Source of the DNA: Candidatus Mediterraneibacter gallistercoris
GTDB taxonomy: Bacteria; Bacillota_A; Clostridia; Lachnospirales; Lachnospiraceae
Length of the DNA stretch: 33,735 nt
Reading direction: 5' to 3'
Assembly: GCA_019119745.1 (NCBI GenBank)
Contig: DWWI01000079.1
Coordinates: 1 to 33,735 of the forward strand
Shown here: one piece after another, positions 31,390 to 33,735 of the stretch
How the letters are laid out: every line of letters starts with the position of its first letter
Numbering within the stretch: position 1 is the stretch's first letter
Notes under the pieces: generated by a model
The model's input: only the letters and a program-made list of their open reading frames with translations
Databases searched by the model: none
What the model was told of the DNA's origin: nothing
Position numbers and translations under genes: made by a program

Positions 31390-32797
31390 AGGAGTAAAAC
31401 ATGGAAAATCCAGAGTAAAGAAGGCTGCCATGGCTGCCACAGAAAAGATCGGGAGCTGGAAGATACGCACGAAAATGATTCTCCTGCTCTTTGTGATGGC
31501 AACCATAAGCATTTCCCTTTTCGCCTTTTTGTGGAGACATCAGGCGGATGCGGCCGATCTGCTGGAGCGGGCTGGGATCGTCACATGGTTTGATTCCGGC
31601 GAATTTTTGGAAAAAGCGGAAACAGCGGCAAAATATTATAATGTTCCAGAATCAGAGGATGACGAAGAAGGGAAAAAAGCATTTGAGCCGTTTCTTGATC
31701 TGTTGGTGGATGACTATACAGGCGTTTCCATATACGGGCTCGATGACGGGCTTTACCGTTACGGGCGGACACCGAAGATTCTGAACCATTTTATATTCGG
31801 ATCGATACTGGCTTCCAGCCAGTCTATTCTCGGGGAGCAGTATGGCGATATTCCCATGAAATTTGCAAACGGTACTTATGACATGATTTATTACTCTTAC
31901 AACAGGAGCAAGTTTACTTATCCGTACGTTATTGCAAGTATTATCCTGTGCGTGGCTGTATTCCTGTCAGGAATCCTTATTTTTATCGGCAGAATGATGA
32001 AACGGGTGTCTGCCGTAAAAGATTCGATCGTCCGCATGTCTGTGGGAGATCTGAGTTCCCCTGTGCCGTCCTGCGGAGCGGATGAGATCGGTATTGTGTC
32101 GAAGGAACTCGACACGCTGAGGCAGACTCTGCAGGAGAACATCCGGCGGGAGAGTGAAAGCAGGCAGGCGAATCAGGATCTGATAACAGCCATGTCTCAC
32201 GATCTCAGGACTCCGCTCACTGTGCTCAACGGCTATCTGGAAGTACTGAAATTAAAGCGTGCTGATCCGGGCGCGCGGGAGAAATATGTGGATCGCTGTC
32301 TTGAAAAAGCAGCAGATATAAAGGCGCTTACAGACCGCATGTTTGAATATGCCCTTGTATATGAAGAAAATGAGACCGCAGACCTTAAGCCTCTTCCGAT
32401 ATCTGACCTGGCCGAATGTCTTCGAGAAAACTGTGAGTTTATACGGATTGCCGGATTTACTGTGGAAGAAAAGTTTGAGTATGGAGCGGAAAGTGAGATG
32501 TACGGGGATAAGGTTATGCTCAAGAGGATATTCAGCAATCTTTTTTCCAATATATTAAAATATGGTGATAAAAAGGGTGAAGTGACTGTACAGATATGTC
32601 CGGAATGCGGCAGGCTAAAAATTCTGATCACTAATCTGATCAAAAAAGATGCGGCTGATACCGAGAGTAATCAGATCGGACTGCGCAGCGTCAGGAAAAT
32701 GGTGGAAATGCATCAGGGGGAATTGTATACATTTGTGGAAACAAATATATATATAGTTGGTATTGTGTTCGATATGATCCATAAATATAGTGGATAG
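31382..32797 (+). CDS. Membrane histidine kinase
   Basis: 471 aa. TM1 about 31-50, an external domain of about 130 residues, TM2 about 181-203, HAMP 204-256, HisKA with H273 in AMSHDLRTPLT, then an ATPase domain with N box FSNLFSNILKYG (N386, N390) and a late IGLRSVRKMVEMHQGEL. The usual DxGxG (G1) box is not visible; the region reads 'ILITNLIKKDAADTESN'. The start is GTG 31382, eight bases inside the regulator gene, with a purine-rich GGGGAAGGGGG upstream. It phosphorylates the preceding regulator. Its signal is probably an envelope state, inferred from the neighbouring operon. Confidence 0.88.
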   Translation: MTKGVKHGKSRVKKAAMAATEKIGSWKIRTKMILLLFVMATISISLFAFLWRHQADAADLLERAGIVTWFDSGEFLEKAETAAKYYNVPESEDDEEGKKAFEPFLDLLVDDYTGVSIYGLDDGLYRYGRTPKILNHFIFGSILASSQSILGEQYGDIPMKFANGTYDMIYYSYNRSKFTYPYVIASIILCVAVFLSGILIFIGRMMKRVSAVKDSIVRMSVGDLSSPVPSCGADEIGIVSKELDTLRQTLQENIRRESESRQANQDLITAMSHDLRTPLTVLNGYLEVLKLKRADPGAREKYVDRCLEKAADIKALTDRMFEYALVYEENETADLKPLPISDLAECLRENCEFIRIAGFTVEEKFEYGAESEMYGDKVMLKRIFSNLFSNILKYGDKKGEVTVQICPECGRLKILITNLIKKDAADTESNQIGLRSVRKMVEMHQGELYTFVETNIYIVGIVFDMIHKYSG

Positions 32798-32896
32798 CAT
32801 GTATGGAAACATCAAGAACAAAACGAAATTATCAGAAAATTCAAACAAAATAAATAGAATAATAAATTTATTTTAAATAAAATAAATAAAATGTAT

Positions 32897-32925
32897 TGAC
32901 AAATATGCGGCCGGATGGTATTATA
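32897..32925 (+). promoter_or_regulatory. Strong sigma-A promoter with overlapping operator-like inverted repeat
   Basis: Perfect TTGACA (32897-32902), 17-nt spacer, TATTAT (32920-32925). GGATGGT (32914-32920) and ACCATCC (32929-32935) form an inverted repeat that brackets the -10. A repressor bound there would block the promoter. Confidence 0.7.
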
Positions 32926-33040
32926 TAACCATCCAAAAGAGATAAGACAAAACAACATCTCAAAAGGATATTTAACTAAGAGAATAGCAGTTCAGTTATT
33001 CGATTAGATTAAAAATACAGGGCAGCAGGAGGTAAGACCC

Positions 33041-33136
33041 ATGGACAGTATAGTTTCAGTTAATCATCAATATGTCAGTGGTACGGCAAATGAAAGTTCC
33101 TGTGATGTAAGAGACCTTTGCTGGAGAGAAGATTAA
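33041..33136 (+). CDS. Short peptide ORF (31 aa)
   Basis: GCAGGAGGT (33024-33032) lies 8 nt before the ATG, an excellent ribosome site, about 110 nt after the promoter. The peptide begins MDSIVSVNHQYV and has two Cys and two Trp/Leu-rich residues near its end (SCDVRDLCWRED). It could be a leader peptide, a secreted or modified peptide precursor, or the start of a truncated gene. No cognate export or modification gene is in view. Confidence 0.4.
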   Translation: MDSIVSVNHQYVSGTANESSCDVRDLCWRED

Positions 33137-33270
33137 TAATCCGGAAATATTACAATGAGAAGAGAATGATCGGAGAGTACGGAATCCGGATGAAAATCAA
33201 AGAAGATTTAACATTTGCAGACGTATTGGATATAGATACCACATATAGCAGGATTTCGAAAGATGTGTAA
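33118..33270 (+). pseudogene. Possible gene remnant
   Basis: A frame open from 33106, with TTG at 33118 but no ribosome site, reads RRLIIRKYYNEKRMIGEYGI then MKIKEDLTFADVLDIDTTYS and stops at 33270. The composition is protein-like, but no family is recognised. Confidence 0.25.
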
Positions 33271-33629
33271 AGAAACATTGAGTAGAATACTATTTTATAG
33301 TAAAGGACACATAGTTATAGAAGTAATAATTCAGTAGGTTTTAAGAGTGTCGGGAAAGATATTGTTAGAAGCGAACGATTATAGGAAGAATAACCTGGAT
33401 AGTCCTTTAAAAAATATATAATAGTACCGGAGTTCAGAACGAAAGTGAGAGAGATAAGGATACTGCTATGAACCTCAATTTGTTATTGAAGGAGGGAAGG
33501 TTTAATAAGCTGGTCTTAATAAATCGACCGAAAATCGAATAACAGATGGCAGAGGTCTCACAGGAACGAAATCTACATATTTCCTCCGATTTATATATAT
33601 TAAAATGATAAAATTAAATAAGCTGTAAA

Positions 33630-33665
33630 ATGCATCGTCGATGTCAATCGAGGATGCATTTTTTT
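33630..33665 (+). terminator. Rho-independent terminator
   Basis: ATGCATC (33630-33636) pairs with GATGCAT (33653-33659), with an inner CGAT/ATCG pair (33639-33642, 33647-33650). It is followed by seven T. It ends any transcript from the 32897 promoter. Confidence 0.85.
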
Positions 33666-33692
33666 GACATAACGCACCTCATATGATAAACT
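33664..33692 (+). promoter_or_regulatory. Possible promoter reading out of the window
   Basis: TTGACA (33664-33669) starts in the terminator's T-run. After 17 nt comes TAAACT (33687-33692), four of six matches. The gene it serves would lie beyond the window. Confidence 0.35.
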
Positions 33693-33735
33693 ATTGAAAG
33701 AATATTGCCTTTCGGCAAATCAGATGCAGATCGAT

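Larger units (their letters stand above)
32798..33735. other. Region without a long gene
   Basis: AT-rich. It holds a strong promoter with an operator-like repeat (32897-32935), a 31-codon ORF (33041), two doubtful short frames (33118-33270 and 33468-33542), a terminator (33630-33665) and a possible promoter leaving the window. Confidence 0.6.

Noticed and set aside
33466..33492. TATGAACCT resembling a third ECF promoter
   Set aside because: No CGTC at the required distance.
33468..33542. A 24-codon ORF with an AAGGA site
   Set aside because: Very short, no recognisable pattern; likely chance in AT-rich DNA.
1..33735. CRISPR arrays, tRNA and rRNA genes, intact insertion sequences
   Set aside because: No regularly spaced repeats, cloverleaf-like sequence, rRNA segments or transposase reading frames were seen by eye.

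Overview
The window looks like a chromosomal segment from a spore-forming clostridial Firmicute, most likely a Lachnospiraceae-type gut anaerobe. This is inferred from gene content and is not a species call. The support is the yqfC-yqfD-phoH-ybeY block, a SpoVB/YtgP-type flippase, a DUF896 protein, a DUF4250 protein, strong AGGAGG-type ribosome sites and sigma-A promoters with TATAAT boxes. No rRNA, tRNA, CRISPR array or intact transposase was seen.

Layout. 1-406 (-) is the 5' part of an SstT-type serine/threonine transporter cut by the window edge. 559-2484 holds a TIGR04076-type protein, a small membrane protein, a frameshifted HEPN-like remnant and a coiled-coil protein. 2525-4066 is a zinc alcohol dehydrogenase followed by a nitrilase pseudogene with an internal deletion. 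4139-6396 is an overlapping group of three membrane or surface genes (MFS-like transporter, 117-aa membrane protein, C-terminally anchored secreted protein). 6451-11872 is metabolic and housekeeping: HAD hydrolase, HD hydrolase, aldo/keto reductase with ferredoxin-type clusters, flavin reductase, membrane protein, DUF89 protein, pyridoxamine-oxidase-fold protein and Dabb protein. 11967-17137 is the core sporulation/RNA block (yqfC, yqfD, phoH, ybeY, flippase, BofC-like). 17289-18236 is DUF896, 5-formyl-THF cyclo-ligase and DUF4250, closed by a strong terminator.

18300-24668 is an accessory region between the cyclo-ligase operon and miaB. It is flanked by decayed genes: a cystathionine-lyase-type pseudogene on the left and an unrecognised broken gene on the right. 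Inside is the most interesting system. A 712-aa ECF sigma factor is fused to transmembrane segments and an extracytoplasmic part with two DxDxDG repeats. It is followed by a lipoprotein with two related modules, then 47-aa and 62-aa proteins and a terminator. A convergent gene encodes a two-TM coiled-coil membrane protein. The sigma operon and the convergent gene both carry the same ECF-type promoter, TGAACC-N16-CGTC, with further identical flanking bases. This suggests a self-tethered, autoregulated sigma factor with a local regulon and no separate anti-sigma gene.

24730-26184 is miaB. A 131-nt nested inverted repeat (26218-26348) lies between it and the convergent glycosylation operon. That operon (GT2, GtrA and YfhO, minus strand, 26511-30440) resembles three-component systems that glycosylate cell-wall polymers. 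It is divergent from an OmpR-type response regulator and histidine kinase pair (30631-32797), which probably controls it. The last 0.9 kb has a strong promoter with an operator-like inverted repeat, a 31-codon ORF with an excellent ribosome site, no long gene, and a good terminator at 33630-33665. It is either a small-peptide/RNA unit or a gene ghost.
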